DNA of 64,000 nt from Nostoc sp. CENA543 (GCF_002896875.1 NZ_CP023278.1:1984001-2048000); one strand, 5' to 3'; counted from the stretch's first letter, positions 18,209 through 28,248 are shown. A program made the numbers and translations. The notes: generated from the letters alone by a model not told the origin.

Positions 18209-20911
18209 TTAATTCTTTGTCATACTACGGCGGATTTTGATGCTTTAGGCGCAGCAGTCGGGTTAACTTGCTTGATGCCTGGCAGTAAAATTGTGTTGAC
18301 TGGCGGCGCACATCCACCTGTGCGGGATTTTTTAGCACTGCATCGCGATGAGTATGCACTGATTGAGAGGCGTTCGGTCAATCCTGAGAAAATTCGGTCT
18401 ATAACGGTGGTGGATACACAACAGCGCGATCGCTTGGGTAAGGCTGCTGAGTGGTTAGATTTACCACAACTTCATCATATTACAGTCTATGATCATCACC
18501 TGGGGCAAGATTCAGATATTCCGGCGACGCAATTTCACATTTCTTCAGTCGGGGCTACCACAACTTTAATTGTGGAACAATTGCAACAACAAAATATCTC
18601 TCTCACCTCGTCCCAAGCGACAGCGATGGCTTTAGGAATTCATGTAGATACTGGTTCTCTGACTTACGACCAATCTACACCACGGGATGCCATAGCATTG
18701 GCTTGGTTGATGCAACAGGGTGCTAGTTTAAGTGTAATTGCTAACTATCGTGAGCCTGGTTTATCACCACAATTACAACGTTTGCTCAAGGAAGCTTTAG
18801 AACAATTAGAGTATTTGTGTTTACGGGGTTATACTATCGCCTGGGTAATTTTAAAGACAGAAGGCTTTGTGCCTGGGTTGTCTAGTTTAGCATCGCAATT
18901 AATTGAGTTAACAGAAATCGATGCTTTGTTATTAGCGGGTGAATATCCCTTAACTAAAGATGAGTCTCGATTGACAATTATCGGGCGATCGCAAATTCCT
19001 GGTGTGCATCTTGACCAATTATTTCAAACTTTGGGTGGTGGTGGTCATTCTCAAGCCGCATCTTTAAATTTACGCGGTGTCGATGCTCAAAATATCTTGC
19101 AACAACTCCTCAACGGGATTAAAACCACTATTCCCCATCCCCCCACCGCCAGAGATTTAATGTCCTCCCCAGTCCGTACCATTCGCCCAGAAACTACAAT
19201 TGCAGAAGCCCAGCGCATCTTATTACGCTATGGACACTCTGGTTTATCTGTGGTGGATACGGAAGGGCAATTAGTGGGAATTATTTCCCGTCGGGATTTA
19301 GATATTGCTTTTCACCACGGCTTTAGTCATGCACCAGTCAAGGGTTACATGACGATTAATTTAAAAACAATTACCCCAGAAACGACATTGCCTCAAATTG
19401 AGTCGTTAATGGTGACGTATGATATTGGTCGCTTACCTGTATTAGATCATGGTCAATTAGTTGGAATTGTCACCCGTACTGATGTTTTGAGGGAATTGCA
19501 TCAAAGTTCTGAGTACCAAATCATCAATGCTGATTCCCAACCCACACTCAGCACCCAGCACCCAGCACCCAGCACTCAATTACAGTCACGCTTAACTCCC
19601 CAACTCTGGGAATTACTCACTAAAGCTTCCCAAGCCGCAGAACAACGGGGTTGGCATCTTTATCTAGTCGGCGGTGCGGTACGAGACTTACTACTAGCGG
19701 AAGCTGCATCTGGAACTTTGATGATTACAGATATTGACCTAGTGGTTGACGGCTTCCATAAAACTACCGATGTGGGTGCAGGGGTAGAATTAGCCAAAGC
19801 ACTGCAAGAAATCTATCCAGCCACTAGGTTAGAAATTCATGGTGCTTTTCAAACTGCGGCTTTGTTATGGCACAAAGACCCCGAATTAGATTCTTTATGG
19901 GTGGATATCGCCACCGCTAGAACAGAATTTTATCCTTATCCCGCCGCCAATCCCGAAGTTGAAGCCAGTTCTATACGTCAAGATTTATACCGTCGCGACT
20001 TTACTATTAATGCCTTGGCTTTGCGTTTAACTTCCCCCCGTGAAGGCGAATTACTGGATTTCTTCGGTGGGTTACTAGATTTAGCCGCCAAACAAATTCG
20101 CGTGTTACACGCCAATAGCTTTATTGAAGACCCCACCCGCATTTATCGCGGTGTCCGTTTTGCAGTGAGGTTTGGATTTGCCATTGAACCACGCACAGAA
20201 GAATATATCCGCTATGCCATTAATAGTGGTGTGTATGACCGCACAGCCCAAACTAACAGCAAAACTCCCGCTTTGCAAACGCGACTCAAAGCCGAATTAA
20301 AATATATCCTCTCCGCCCCCTACTGGGAATCAGCTTTAAAGTTACTCAATGATTTAGGGGCTTTACAGTGCATCCATCCTACTCTGAAATTAGATCATGA
20401 ACTTTTACGCCAATTACGTTTATTAGAACGTTGTTGGCGCAGATTTGATACTCAACAAAAATTAATTCCCTGGCAAACGCGCCTAGAAGTTTTAATTGCT
20501 CATCTTGCACCCAAATATCGGCATAAAGTCGCGAAAAATCTGCAATTGCCAGAAGATATGTTGGCAAGATTACATCAATTAGCCACTGCTAGATCTGAGG
20601 TTACAGACTTCTTAATGACATCGAAAAAACCTAGTCTAATAGTGCAGTTTCTTCGTAAATATGATGTAGAAATGTTAATTTTAATTGCTATAGATAGTCA
20701 CAGAATTATTAGGCGGCAAATATGGCATTATTTAACAGTTCTATCTGCTATTCAACCAATATTAAATGGTAATGATTTAAAAAAAATAGGATATAAACCT
20801 AGTCCCCAGTTTCGCCAAATGCTTGATGAAATACTTGCCGCAACTATAGACGGAGTGATTAAGGATAAAGTAGAAGCAGAAGATTTTCTGGCTAAAAATT
20901 ATCCTGTGTAA
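18203..20911 (+). CDS. DHH-CBS-tRNA nucleotidyltransferase fusion (probable A-adding or CCA enzyme)
   Basis: 902 residues. Order: DHH phosphoesterase domain (about 1-190; DFDALG at 12-17, VYDHH near 98), DHHA1 domain with GGGGHSQAAS (about 276-285), two CBS domains (about 315-430), a repeat-derived linker LSTQHPAPSTQ (about 448-458), and a class II nucleotidyltransferase head (GGAVRDLLL, DIDLVV, YRRDFTINALAL, EDPTRIYRGVRFA) with its helical body. The A-adding enzyme of Aquifex, as I recall, has the same long DHH/CBS architecture, while the CC-adding partner is short; a short one is at 47885. So this may add the terminal A to tRNA. No catalytic residue of the head looks lost. The start ATG is inside a heptad repeat. 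Confidence 0.82.
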   Translation: MDLILCHTTADFDALGAAVGLTCLMPGSKIVLTGGAHPPVRDFLALHRDEYALIERRSVNPEKIRSITVVDTQQRDRLGKAAEWLDLPQLHHITVYDHHLGQDSDIPATQFHISSVGATTTLIVEQLQQQNISLTSSQATAMALGIHVDTGSLTYDQSTPRDAIALAWLMQQGASLSVIANYREPGLSPQLQRLLKEALEQLEYLCLRGYTIAWVILKTEGFVPGLSSLASQLIELTEIDALLLAGEYPLTKDESRLTIIGRSQIPGVHLDQLFQTLGGGGHSQAASLNLRGVDAQNILQQLLNGIKTTIPHPPTARDLMSSPVRTIRPETTIAEAQRILLRYGHSGLSVVDTEGQLVGIISRRDLDIAFHHGFSHAPVKGYMTINLKTITPETTLPQIESLMVTYDIGRLPVLDHGQLVGIVTRTDVLRELHQSSEYQIINADSQPTLSTQHPAPSTQLQSRLTPQLWELLTKASQAAEQRGWHLYLVGGAVRDLLLAEAASGTLMITDIDLVVDGFHKTTDVGAGVELAKALQEIYPATRLEIHGAFQTAALLWHKDPELDSLWVDIATARTEFYPYPAANPEVEASSIRQDLYRRDFTINALALRLTSPREGELLDFFGGLLDLAAKQIRVLHANSFIEDPTRIYRGVRFAVRFGFAIEPRTEEYIRYAINSGVYDRTAQTNSKTPALQTRLKAELKYILSAPYWESALKLLNDLGALQCIHPTLKLDHELLRQLRLLERCWRRFDTQQKLIPWQTRLEVLIAHLAPKYRHKVAKNLQLPEDMLARLHQLATARSEVTDFLMTSKKPSLIVQFLRKYDVEMLILIAIDSHRIIRRQIWHYLTVLSAIQPILNGNDLKKIGYKPSPQFRQMLDEILAATIDGVIKDKVEAEDFLAKNYPV

Positions 20912-20983
20912 CTGAAGACGAAGAATAATGATTGTGTAAATAAGAGGCGATCGCCTCTTATTGATTAGCGAACAAATATCAAT

Positions 20984-21685
20984 TCAAATTGCATCTGGAT
21001 CGATATTTAATTCCCGTAATTTTGCAGCTAATCGTGCTACTTGCTGTTGTGCCTGTTCAGCCTGCTGTTGTGCTTGTTCAGCCGTTTCTTCAGGTGTGGG
21101 AACTAGTTCTCCATCTTGCGTAAAAAACCGCAATAGACCATCATAAACTCCCAAATATAACCCTAGCTGATGACTCCACAAATATCCTTGTGCATTTGCT
21201 TGTAGAGGGTGATATTCTCCATCTACTAAATGAAATCCTGCAAACTCTAATGTAAAAGGATCAAACCAAAAGTAATCAGGAGTGCGGAAAGTATCTTGAT
21301 ATATTTCTTTTTTTAAACCTTTATCTGTCTTCGTTGTTGAGTCCGAGAGAATTTCTAAGATAAAATTGGGATATTTACCTTCTTCTTCCCAAACCACCCA
21401 ACTCTTTCGGGTTTTGCGTTCAGTTCCCAACACCACAAAAAAATCTGGGCCTCGGAAATATTCTGATTTTTTCTGGCGGGGACTGTAGTAAATTGTCAGG
21501 TTTCCCACCGCATAAAAATCATTTCTATCCCGCCATAACCATTCGATACATTGTAAAAGTAGGATTATTTGTCTTAGATGTAGTTCTGTTTCCAAGGGAG
21601 GCTCATCACTGTATAAGTCACCAGGGGGAAATATGACATCTTGCGAGATGTCTGCTTGCGATTCTAATTCTTGGGCAATGGTCAT
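20984..21685 (-). CDS. Uma2-family protein (DUF820, restriction-endonuclease-like fold)
   Basis: 233 residues. The PD-(D/E)XK core is visible: FRGPDFFVVLG (Asp), PNFILEILSDST (E..xS), DKGLKKEIYQD. TPDYFWFDPFTLEFAGFHL is the family's next strand. The C-terminal 50 residues (ETAEQAQQQAEQAQQQVARLAAKLRELNIDPD) form a coiled coil. These genes are numerous in cyanobacteria and their function is unknown. A truncated relative lies at 25729-25911. Confidence 0.88.
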   Translation of the reverse strand: MTIAQELESQADISQDVIFPPGDLYSDEPPLETELHLRQIILLLQCIEWLWRDRNDFYAVGNLTIYYSPRQKKSEYFRGPDFFVVLGTERKTRKSWVVWEEEGKYPNFILEILSDSTTKTDKGLKKEIYQDTFRTPDYFWFDPFTLEFAGFHLVDGEYHPLQANAQGYLWSHQLGLYLGVYDGLLRFFTQDGELVPTPEETAEQAQQQAEQAQQQVARLAAKLRELNIDPDAI

Positions 21686-21773
21686 AGAATCAATACTGCA
21701 TCAATTATTTCTGGATTCATTTTATCATTTAGAATATCGCAATAAATGAAGGTATCTTACACCTATGATAAAA

Positions 21774-21800
21774 TCCCCGACTTCTTCAAGAAGTCGGGGA
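21774..21800 (-). terminator. Perfect 13-bp palindrome, terminator of the kinase gene and a dispersed repeat
   Basis: TCCCCGACTTCTT and its complement around one central base. T-rich tracts lie on both sides, so it can act in either direction. A related copy is at 35387-35420. Confidence 0.75.
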
Positions 21801-21810
21801 TCTGTTTTGA

Positions 21811-23613
21811 TTATAGTTCAATTAAAGGTTTTTCAGATTGGCGATATTGAGCTATTAATCTGCGTCTTTTTAAGGGTGGATAAAGCAACATACTTATCAA
21901 GGGCAATCCTGTGCCTGCTAGTACCAATAAAATGTATAGATTGACAAAGCCAATTATACAAATAATTCCGAAGCTTATTCCTAATCCTGCTGATAGTAAA
22001 GACAGCAATATAGCAATCCATCTATAGACATATCTATAATTTCCGTAATCGTAGTGTCTATATCTGTCAAAAATACTCGCCTTCCATGCAGCAAAAACTA
22101 TAAATAGAATCCAAATTCCAATTCCAATCCCAATCCCAATTCCAATCTTACTGTCAATACTTAATAATGCCTGAACAGAACCTAATGGTAGTCCAAGAAC
22201 AATTCCAATCGCACCTGCAATCCTTGTTATTACAATTTCGTCGAAATTAAACAGTATCCCTAGCATCCCACCAATTATTAGCCCAATCGTGATCCCTCCG
22301 AAAGCACCAATCACAGCACCAAGCATAGCAGCCATAATTGCTGACATTACTGCCCATAAACCGACAACAGTTATAAACCAAGTCATAGATGCTGATGCAA
22401 TCATACAAATTACCAACACACCAGCAAGCCAAGCATAAGGTATTGCTAGCTTTTCAATCGGTAAAGTAGCAGTTTGCACCTTCACCGTTAAAGTATGACT
22501 CGCTGGATAAGCATTACTGTGCAGTATTAGTTGACGTTTATACTGCTTATCGGCCATCAATTGACTCGTATCTACCTCAATCTGACACTGAGTATGATTC
22601 CTACTAAACTCAGCAGGTGTCACAAAAATCCAAGCATGATGATCTGGCGTATGTGGTGGATCATTTAGATGAGGTGCAACTTCCCATCTACCTTGTAATA
22701 AAGTATCTGGAATTGTATTTTCAACTGTGATGCTTTGCGTTAGCTTTTCTCCTAATCGGTTAGCTTTAAATTGCAGCACCGGTTGACTGAAATCAACTCC
22801 TGGTACGCGCATCACATCCAGTGCTTGGAGTGCTGCTAAAGCTGCTTGTGCATTAGCAAAGCGTTTGTCCTGTTCTGGTTGTACCATGTTTTCCAACCAA
22901 CCAAGAAACCGTAGACTTAATTTAGGTAGAAGATGACTAAATTTAATTAAATATGGATTATTGCGATCGCATAACTCCCTTATTTCTGGTGACTTGATTT
23001 GTGTTAACAAGCAAATCAAAGTTGTACCCAAAGCATACAAGTCTGTAGCATCTGTTGGTTCAAACATCTGTTCTGGTGGAATAAAACCTGGAGTACCTTT
23101 AAATACACTACTCCCCGAAACTTCCCCGCTATCTATACGCGCAAAACCAAAGTCAATGAAATAAACGTTGAGTGCTTCATCTACCAAAATGTTTTCCGGT
23201 TTAATATCCCGATGAATCACCGGTGGATATAGATTTTGCAGATATACGAGAATTTCTAAAGCCTTGATAGCAATTTGTTTGATTTCTCCTGGTGTAAATT
23301 TCCGAGCTTCTGCCAAAGATGGCGCGTTAATATATTCTTGCACCAAACAAAAACCATCGGATGTGGCGAAAGAACCCATGTATTTGGGAATACCAGGATG
23401 AGCAAGTCCTTGTAGTATCTGAATTTCCCGTTGATGCGCCTCAAACCCAGACCAACTAGAACCAAATTGAGCAAAGCAAAACTGCTTTAATACTACTTGT
23501 TGTTTTGTCTTTACATCCGATCCTAGCCAAGTAATCCTTCCTCCTTCTCGGTTGCGTCCCAATTCTTGCAAAATTTGATAGCCATGTTGATCGAAATCAG
23601 GATAGATAGTCAT
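21811..23613 (-). CDS. Serine/threonine protein kinase with a multi-pass membrane C-terminus
   Basis: 600 residues from the ATG at 23613. The frame is open to 23829, but the 72 extra residues are not kinase-like and the DNA there shares a 17-base segment with the element at 56625-56780, so I use 23613. Kinase domain about 10-265: LGRNREGGRITWLG (altered glycine loop), VVLKQF (Lys), HRDIKPENILVD, DFGFARID, GTPGFIPPEQM. A beta-rich segment (about 280-400) follows, then about six transmembrane helices (about 405-580). One of them contains GIGIGIGIGIG, coded by a hexamer repeat at about 22106-22143. It may phosphorylate in response to a membrane signal. The target is unknown. Confidence 0.85.
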   Translation of the reverse strand: MTIYPDFDQHGYQILQELGRNREGGRITWLGSDVKTKQQVVLKQFCFAQFGSSWSGFEAHQREIQILQGLAHPGIPKYMGSFATSDGFCLVQEYINAPSLAEARKFTPGEIKQIAIKALEILVYLQNLYPPVIHRDIKPENILVDEALNVYFIDFGFARIDSGEVSGSSVFKGTPGFIPPEQMFEPTDATDLYALGTTLICLLTQIKSPEIRELCDRNNPYLIKFSHLLPKLSLRFLGWLENMVQPEQDKRFANAQAALAALQALDVMRVPGVDFSQPVLQFKANRLGEKLTQSITVENTIPDTLLQGRWEVAPHLNDPPHTPDHHAWIFVTPAEFSRNHTQCQIEVDTSQLMADKQYKRQLILHSNAYPASHTLTVKVQTATLPIEKLAIPYAWLAGVLVICMIASASMTWFITVVGLWAVMSAIMAAMLGAVIGAFGGITIGLIIGGMLGILFNFDEIVITRIAGAIGIVLGLPLGSVQALLSIDSKIGIGIGIGIGIWILFIVFAAWKASIFDRYRHYDYGNYRYVYRWIAILLSLLSAGLGISFGIICIIGFVNLYILLVLAGTGLPLISMLLYPPLKRRRLIAQYRQSEKPLIEL

Positions 23614-23943
23614 AATTCCAGCACGATAAGTGTAATAGGGTAGGTTTGGTGTGTAATACGTAAATACACTTAAGCTAGTAGAAGCGGTTGCATTTGAATC
23701 ACATTGTTGACAATGTTGATCATCCACAGAGACACAAAAAAGTAAGTTTAGACTTCTCTTTCTACATTTTTGAAATGCTTTCGTGTTACACTGTAGTTCG
23801 TACTCAAACCTCCAGTGAAATAGCTGCAATGAAGTAGTAACTAATTACTGTTGCTTATCGCCAACAAGCGTCAAAAACCAATCAACACGACATAATTTGA
23901 CAAGTTACTTCACAATAATCATGAGCTAACAAGATTTTTCGCC

Positions 23944-24001
23944 GTTCGTAGTAAGGACTTTAGTCCTGATTTTGCAGATGACTAAAGTCCTTACTACAAA
24001 C
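23944..24001. repeat. Dispersed palindromic repeat (GTAGTAAGGACTTTAGTCC family)
   Basis: A 58-bp near-perfect hairpin, GTTCGTAGTAAGGAC... with ...GTCCTTACTACAAAC, about 120 bases before the ABC-F gene. Confidence 0.85.
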
Positions 24002-24121
24002 TTGACGCAATTCTAGATTCAGTCGCATGGTAAGTTCTTGCGGCTCAGTTTTTTGTTCGTATTATCTACCCGTAGTTGTTGCAAAGACGGGTGGAAGTTT
24101 GCATATTGAGGTTTGATCAGA

Positions 24122-25732
24122 ATGCAGAAAAAATCAATATTATTAGCTGAGAATTTAGCTTATGAACTCAGCTTAGAGAGGACTTTGTTTGCAGGTATTC
24201 ATCTCAGCATTGAACAAGGTCAACACATTGCTTTAGTAGGTAAAAACGGTGTTGGTAAGTCTACTCTCCTCAAAATTATTGCTGGTCAAATTTATCCCAG
24301 TTTAGGTTCAGTAGTAAGAAGTGGTTCTATATATTATTTGCCCCAAATCAGCACTATTAAACCAGAAATCAACAAAGATACAGTCCTAGATTTCTTAAGT
24401 TCTATCGCTGATGAATGGTGGATAATTACGGAAATTCTCCAGACACAATTACACACAGCTATTGATTTGAATTTACCCATCAATAATTTGAGTGGTGGTG
24501 AATTGACGAAACTCTTTTTAGCTATTGGTTTATCTCAACAGCCAGATTTACTCTTGCTGGATGAACCGACAAATCACCTAGATTTACACACGTTAGAAAG
24601 CTTAAGACAGTTTCTTTTAGATTTTCCTGGTGCTTTTGTGATTGTCTCCCACAAACCTTTATTCTTAGACCAAGTAACAGATATAACTTGGGAACTTACA
24701 CCTGTTGGTTTGAAAGTTTATGGCGGAAATTTTTCGTATTATCGGGAGCAAAAACAAATAGAATTAGATGCAGCAGTGCGATCGCACGAAGTAGCCAGAA
24801 AGGAACTCAAGCGCGTCCACACTGCGGCGATGCAAGAACAGCAACGCGCCGCACAAGCTCAACGCAATGGGAGAAATAAGTTTTTAAATGGTAGTGTTGA
24901 TAGAATGTCAGCTGGACTGATTAAAACCAAAGCTGAATCCTCTACTGGCAATGCCAAAAAGAAACATGATTTAGCTGTAGCAAAAGCTACTCAAAAACTT
25001 GCCGATACTAAGGTCAAAACTACAAAAGTTACCAGTATCCAGCTAGAAGAAAAAAGCCACAAGCACAGAAATCTGATTAATATCGAGGGTGCAAATCTTT
25101 GGGTGTCGGAACTGTTGCTGATTCAAAATATTCAACTGCACATATCATCAGGCGATCGCTTTTCTATTATCGGTGCAAATGGCTCTGGTAAATCTAGTCT
25201 AGTCAAAGCAATTCTAGCACCGGAAGCAGCAACAGCAGTTTTTCAGTCTGGTGAAGTTTCTCTAGCAACGGGAATGAAAACTGTATATCTCGACCAAACA
25301 TATCAAATAGTCAATCGACAACAGACGATTTTAGAAAATATGCAGACTGCTAACCCTAGTTTGAACTATCAGCAGTTACGTCAGCAACTAGGACATTTCT
25401 TGTTTAAATATGATGAAGTAAATAAATCTGCTTCTGTGTTGAGTGGGGGTGAATTGGCGAGGTTGGCGATCGCAATTATTAGTATCTCAGAAATTGACCT
25501 CTTAATTCTGGATGAACCAACCAATAATTTAGATATTGAAACTGTCGAACAAATGATATTAGCTATCAATGAATATCACGGTGCGCTTTGGGTAATTTCC
25601 CACGATATCGATTTTCTCAGTCGGATTAAGATTACTCACAGTTTCCTACTGCAAAACCAAACATTAAAAAGGACAGTTTCTCTACCTAGTACACCAGAAC
25701 AGTATTATCAAGAATTGCTGTCTTGTCCTTAA
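24122..25732 (+). CDS. ABC-F family ATPase
   Basis: 536 residues from the ATG at 24122, favoured over a TTG at 24113 because GAGG (24108-24111) is correctly spaced for the ATG only. Two ATP-binding domains: GKNGVGKSTLLKI, LSGGELTKLFLAI, LLLLDEPTNHLD in the first; GANGSGKSSLVKAI, LSGGELARLAIAI, LLILDEPTNNLD in the second. The joining linker (about 210-310) is rich in Lys/Arg/Gln and contains RNKFLNGSVDRMSAGLI. There are no membrane segments. ABC-F proteins act on ribosomes as translation factors or protect them from antibiotics. Which role applies here is not clear. Confidence 0.88.
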   Translation: MQKKSILLAENLAYELSLERTLFAGIHLSIEQGQHIALVGKNGVGKSTLLKIIAGQIYPSLGSVVRSGSIYYLPQISTIKPEINKDTVLDFLSSIADEWWIITEILQTQLHTAIDLNLPINNLSGGELTKLFLAIGLSQQPDLLLLDEPTNHLDLHTLESLRQFLLDFPGAFVIVSHKPLFLDQVTDITWELTPVGLKVYGGNFSYYREQKQIELDAAVRSHEVARKELKRVHTAAMQEQQRAAQAQRNGRNKFLNGSVDRMSAGLIKTKAESSTGNAKKKHDLAVAKATQKLADTKVKTTKVTSIQLEEKSHKHRNLINIEGANLWVSELLLIQNIQLHISSGDRFSIIGANGSGKSSLVKAILAPEAATAVFQSGEVSLATGMKTVYLDQTYQIVNRQQTILENMQTANPSLNYQQLRQQLGHFLFKYDEVNKSASVLSGGELARLAIAIISISEIDLLILDEPTNNLDIETVEQMILAINEYHGALWVISHDIDFLSRIKITHSFLLQNQTLKRTVSLPSTPEQYYQELLSCP

Positions 25733-25911
25733 ATTGTTTCTGGATCAATATTTAATTCTCGCAGTTTTGCTGCTAAACGTTCCGCCTTTTCCTGCGCCTG
25801 TTGTGCTGCTTCTTCAGGTGTAGGAACTTTTTGACCTTCTGGGGTGAAAAATCTCACCATTCCGTTATCTATGCCTAAATATAAGCCTAATTGCTGACTC
25901 CATGATTCTTA
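25729..25911 (-). pseudogene. Truncated Uma2-family gene (C-terminal remnant)
   Basis: The minus strand codes for about 60 residues, SWSQQLGLYLGIDNGMVRFF...LAAKLRELNIDPETI and a stop, closely like the last third of the Uma2 gene at 20984. There is no start and no upstream part: at about 25911 the sequence turns into unrelated DNA. The stop overlaps the ABC-F stop by a few bases. It is probably a decayed copy. Confidence 0.75.
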
Positions 25912-26103
25912 GCCTATTCCCGAATCTCGAAACAATACTACCTATTCCAATTCAGTATGACTCAACTAATCACCCACAGAAGTCGCTTCCTTTAATCCCC
26001 AGTCCCCAATCCCCAAATTAACCCAACTGCAAACGCTCAGAGAGAAGCCGCAAAGCATACGAGCAAGTTATAATCTTCTTGCGGACGAGCGTAACAAAAA
26101 TTT

Positions 26104-26430
26104 ATGAGTAATCCCCTTGTACAAGCCTTTTTTGTCGGCAGAGCCTTAGCTGAAGTCGTTAACGAACGCCTAGAAGTTGCCTTTACCGATGCTTTGAGCG
26201 AAATCGGTAAATTCGATGCGGAAGCCAGAGAACAACTACGCCAATTTACAGAAGAAGTAATTGAACGGGCAAATCGTGCGGCGGCGGCGGCTGAAACTGG
26301 TCAAACAACTACTGGTACTACCTCAAGTAGTGCTGATGGTGTTGACTTGCAAGCCACAATTGATGAACTGCGTGCCGAAATTGCCTTACTGCGAAATGAG
26401 TTACAACGTTATCGCAGCAGTTCTGTCTAA
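26104..26430 (+). CDS. Conserved cyanobacterial coiled-coil protein (DUF6825-like)
   Basis: 108 residues. The N-terminal 60 (NPLVQAFFVGRALAEVVNERLEVAFTDALSEIGKFDAEAREQ) are strongly helical and amphipathic, then a Thr/Ser-rich linker (TGQTTTGTTSS) and a C-terminal coiled coil (LQATIDELRAEIALLRNELQRY). I know this as a widespread small cyanobacterial protein without a settled function; the DUF number is from memory. UbiB and PP2C follow on the same strand. Confidence 0.75.
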   Translation: MSNPLVQAFFVGRALAEVVNERLEVAFTDALSEIGKFDAEAREQLRQFTEEVIERANRAAAAAETGQTTTGTTSSSADGVDLQATIDELRAEIALLRNELQRYRSSSV

Positions 26431-26493
26431 ATTAATCATTAGTCAAGAATTATTGACAACTAAACTTTTCGTGACAACTGTTTAGGAATCAGA

Positions 26494-28230
26494 GTGTCTT
26501 TTCTTCCAGGTGATTCAGTAACAAAACAACGGTACGCACAACCTATGGAAAATAGCTATTCAGACAAAGCATACCGTTGGAATCGGGAAAACTACTCTAG
26601 TAAGCGGCGATTCGTGGACATTTGGGGTTTTGTCTTGACCCTGATGTTCAAAATTTGGCGGTACAACAAGGCTTGGAGTTATCCTGGCGGTGTAACGGAA
26701 GCAAAACAAGCAGCACGGCGAAAAGCTCAGGCTATTTGGATTCGCAACACCCTGCTAGATTTAGGGCCTACCTTTATTAAAGTCGGTCAGTTATTTTCCA
26801 CTCGTGCTGACATATTCCCTGGTGAATATGTCGAAGAGTTGGCAAAACTCCAAGACAGAGTACCCGCTTTTAGCTACGAGCAAGTAGAAAAAATTGTTGA
26901 GCAAGAACTAGGTAAAAAAATTCCTGAACTTTTTCAAAGTTTTGAACCGATTCCTTTAGCAGCTGCTAGTTTAGGGCAGGTACACAAAGCGGTACTCCAT
27001 AGCGGTGAAGCAGTTGTTGTCAAAGTGCAGCGTCCAGGATTAAAAACATTATTTGAGATTGATTTACAAATTCTCAAGGGTATTGCTCGTTATTTCCAAA
27101 ACCATCCTAAATGGGGACGGGGACGGGATTGGATGGGTATTTACGAAGAATGTTGTCGCATTCTGTGGGAGGAAATTGATTACCTAAATGAAGGTAGAAA
27201 TGCTGATGCTTTTCGGCGGAACTTTCGCGGTTACGACTGGGTAAAGGTGCCGAAGGTCTATTGGCGTTACACTTCCCCAAGGGTGGTAACTTTGGAGTAT
27301 TTACCTGGAATTAAAATTAGCCAATATGAAGCTTTAGAAGCCGCAGGTATAGACCGAAAATCTGTGGCGCGTCAAGGCGCACAAGCGTATTTGATGCAAC
27401 TACTCAATGATGGCTTTTTCCACGCTGATCCCCACCCTGGTAACATTGCGGTCAGTCCTGATGGTGCGCTGATTTTCTACGACTTTGGCATGATGGGGCG
27501 AATTAAATCCAATGTCCGGGAAGGACTGATGGAAACCCTATTCGGTATTGCCCAAAAAGATGGCGATCGCGTCGTCCAGTCTCTCATAAATTTAGGTGCG
27601 ATCGCTCCCGTAGATGACATGGGGCCAGTGCGGCGTTCTGTGCAGTATATGCTAGACAACTTCATGGATAAGCCCTTTGAAGCTCAATCTGTATCCGCGA
27701 TCAGTGATGATTTATACGAAATAGCATATAATCAGCCATTTAGATTCCCTGCAACTTTTACTTTCGTGATGCGGGCTTTTTCTACCCTCGAAGGCGTAGG
27801 CAAAGGCTTAGATCCAGAGTTTAACTTTATGGAAGTTGCCCAACCATACGCAATGCAGCTTATGACCAATATGAATGGTGCAGATAGCAATAGTTTCTTG
27901 AATGAATTAAGCCGCCAGGCCGTGCAAGTTAGTACCACCGCATTTGGATTACCACGTAGATTAGAAGATACATTAGAAAAATTAGAGCGCGGAGATATGC
28001 GCCTGCGGGTACGCTCCATAGAAACAGAGCGACTTTTGCGGCGACAAAGTAGTATTCAGTTAGGGATGAGCTATGCTTTGATAATCAGTGGATTTACCCT
28101 TTCAGCCACAATTTTATTAGTTAATCATTATGTATGGTTAGCACTGCTGGCTGGTTTAATTGCCGCAGCAATCTCGGTAATACTGATCCGACTGCTTCTC
28201 CGCCTCGACCGTTATGACCGTATGTATTAA
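26494..28230 (+). CDS. AarF/ABC1/UbiB family atypical kinase
   Basis: 578 residues from a GTG at 26494 with AGGA six bases before it. The UbiB/ADCK signatures are complete: FIKVGQLFSTRADIFP (KxGQ motif), AAASLGQVHKA (Ala-rich loop instead of a glycine loop), VVKVQRPG (Lys), HADPHPGNIA and FYDFGMMG. The C-terminus has two transmembrane segments (YALIISGFTLSATILLV, WLALLAGLIAAAISVILI). In bacteria these proteins support ubiquinone synthesis; in cyanobacteria and plastids they are tied to plastoquinone and lipid metabolism and to stress. The PP2C phosphatase starts 19 bases downstream. Confidence 0.9.
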   Translation: MSFLPGDSVTKQRYAQPMENSYSDKAYRWNRENYSSKRRFVDIWGFVLTLMFKIWRYNKAWSYPGGVTEAKQAARRKAQAIWIRNTLLDLGPTFIKVGQLFSTRADIFPGEYVEELAKLQDRVPAFSYEQVEKIVEQELGKKIPELFQSFEPIPLAAASLGQVHKAVLHSGEAVVVKVQRPGLKTLFEIDLQILKGIARYFQNHPKWGRGRDWMGIYEECCRILWEEIDYLNEGRNADAFRRNFRGYDWVKVPKVYWRYTSPRVVTLEYLPGIKISQYEALEAAGIDRKSVARQGAQAYLMQLLNDGFFHADPHPGNIAVSPDGALIFYDFGMMGRIKSNVREGLMETLFGIAQKDGDRVVQSLINLGAIAPVDDMGPVRRSVQYMLDNFMDKPFEAQSVSAISDDLYEIAYNQPFRFPATFTFVMRAFSTLEGVGKGLDPEFNFMEVAQPYAMQLMTNMNGADSNSFLNELSRQAVQVSTTAFGLPRRLEDTLEKLERGDMRLRVRSIETERLLRRQSSIQLGMSYALIISGFTLSATILLVNHYVWLALLAGLIAAAISVILIRLLLRLDRYDRMY

Positions 28231-28248
28231 TTGGTGCAGTGAAACGCT

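Noticed and set aside
23614-23829. Extended N-terminus of the first kinase (72 residues)
   Set aside because: Contains a segment shared with the element at 56625-56780, and the residues do not look like a kinase or a known leader; the ATG at 23613 is followed at once by kinase-like sequence.
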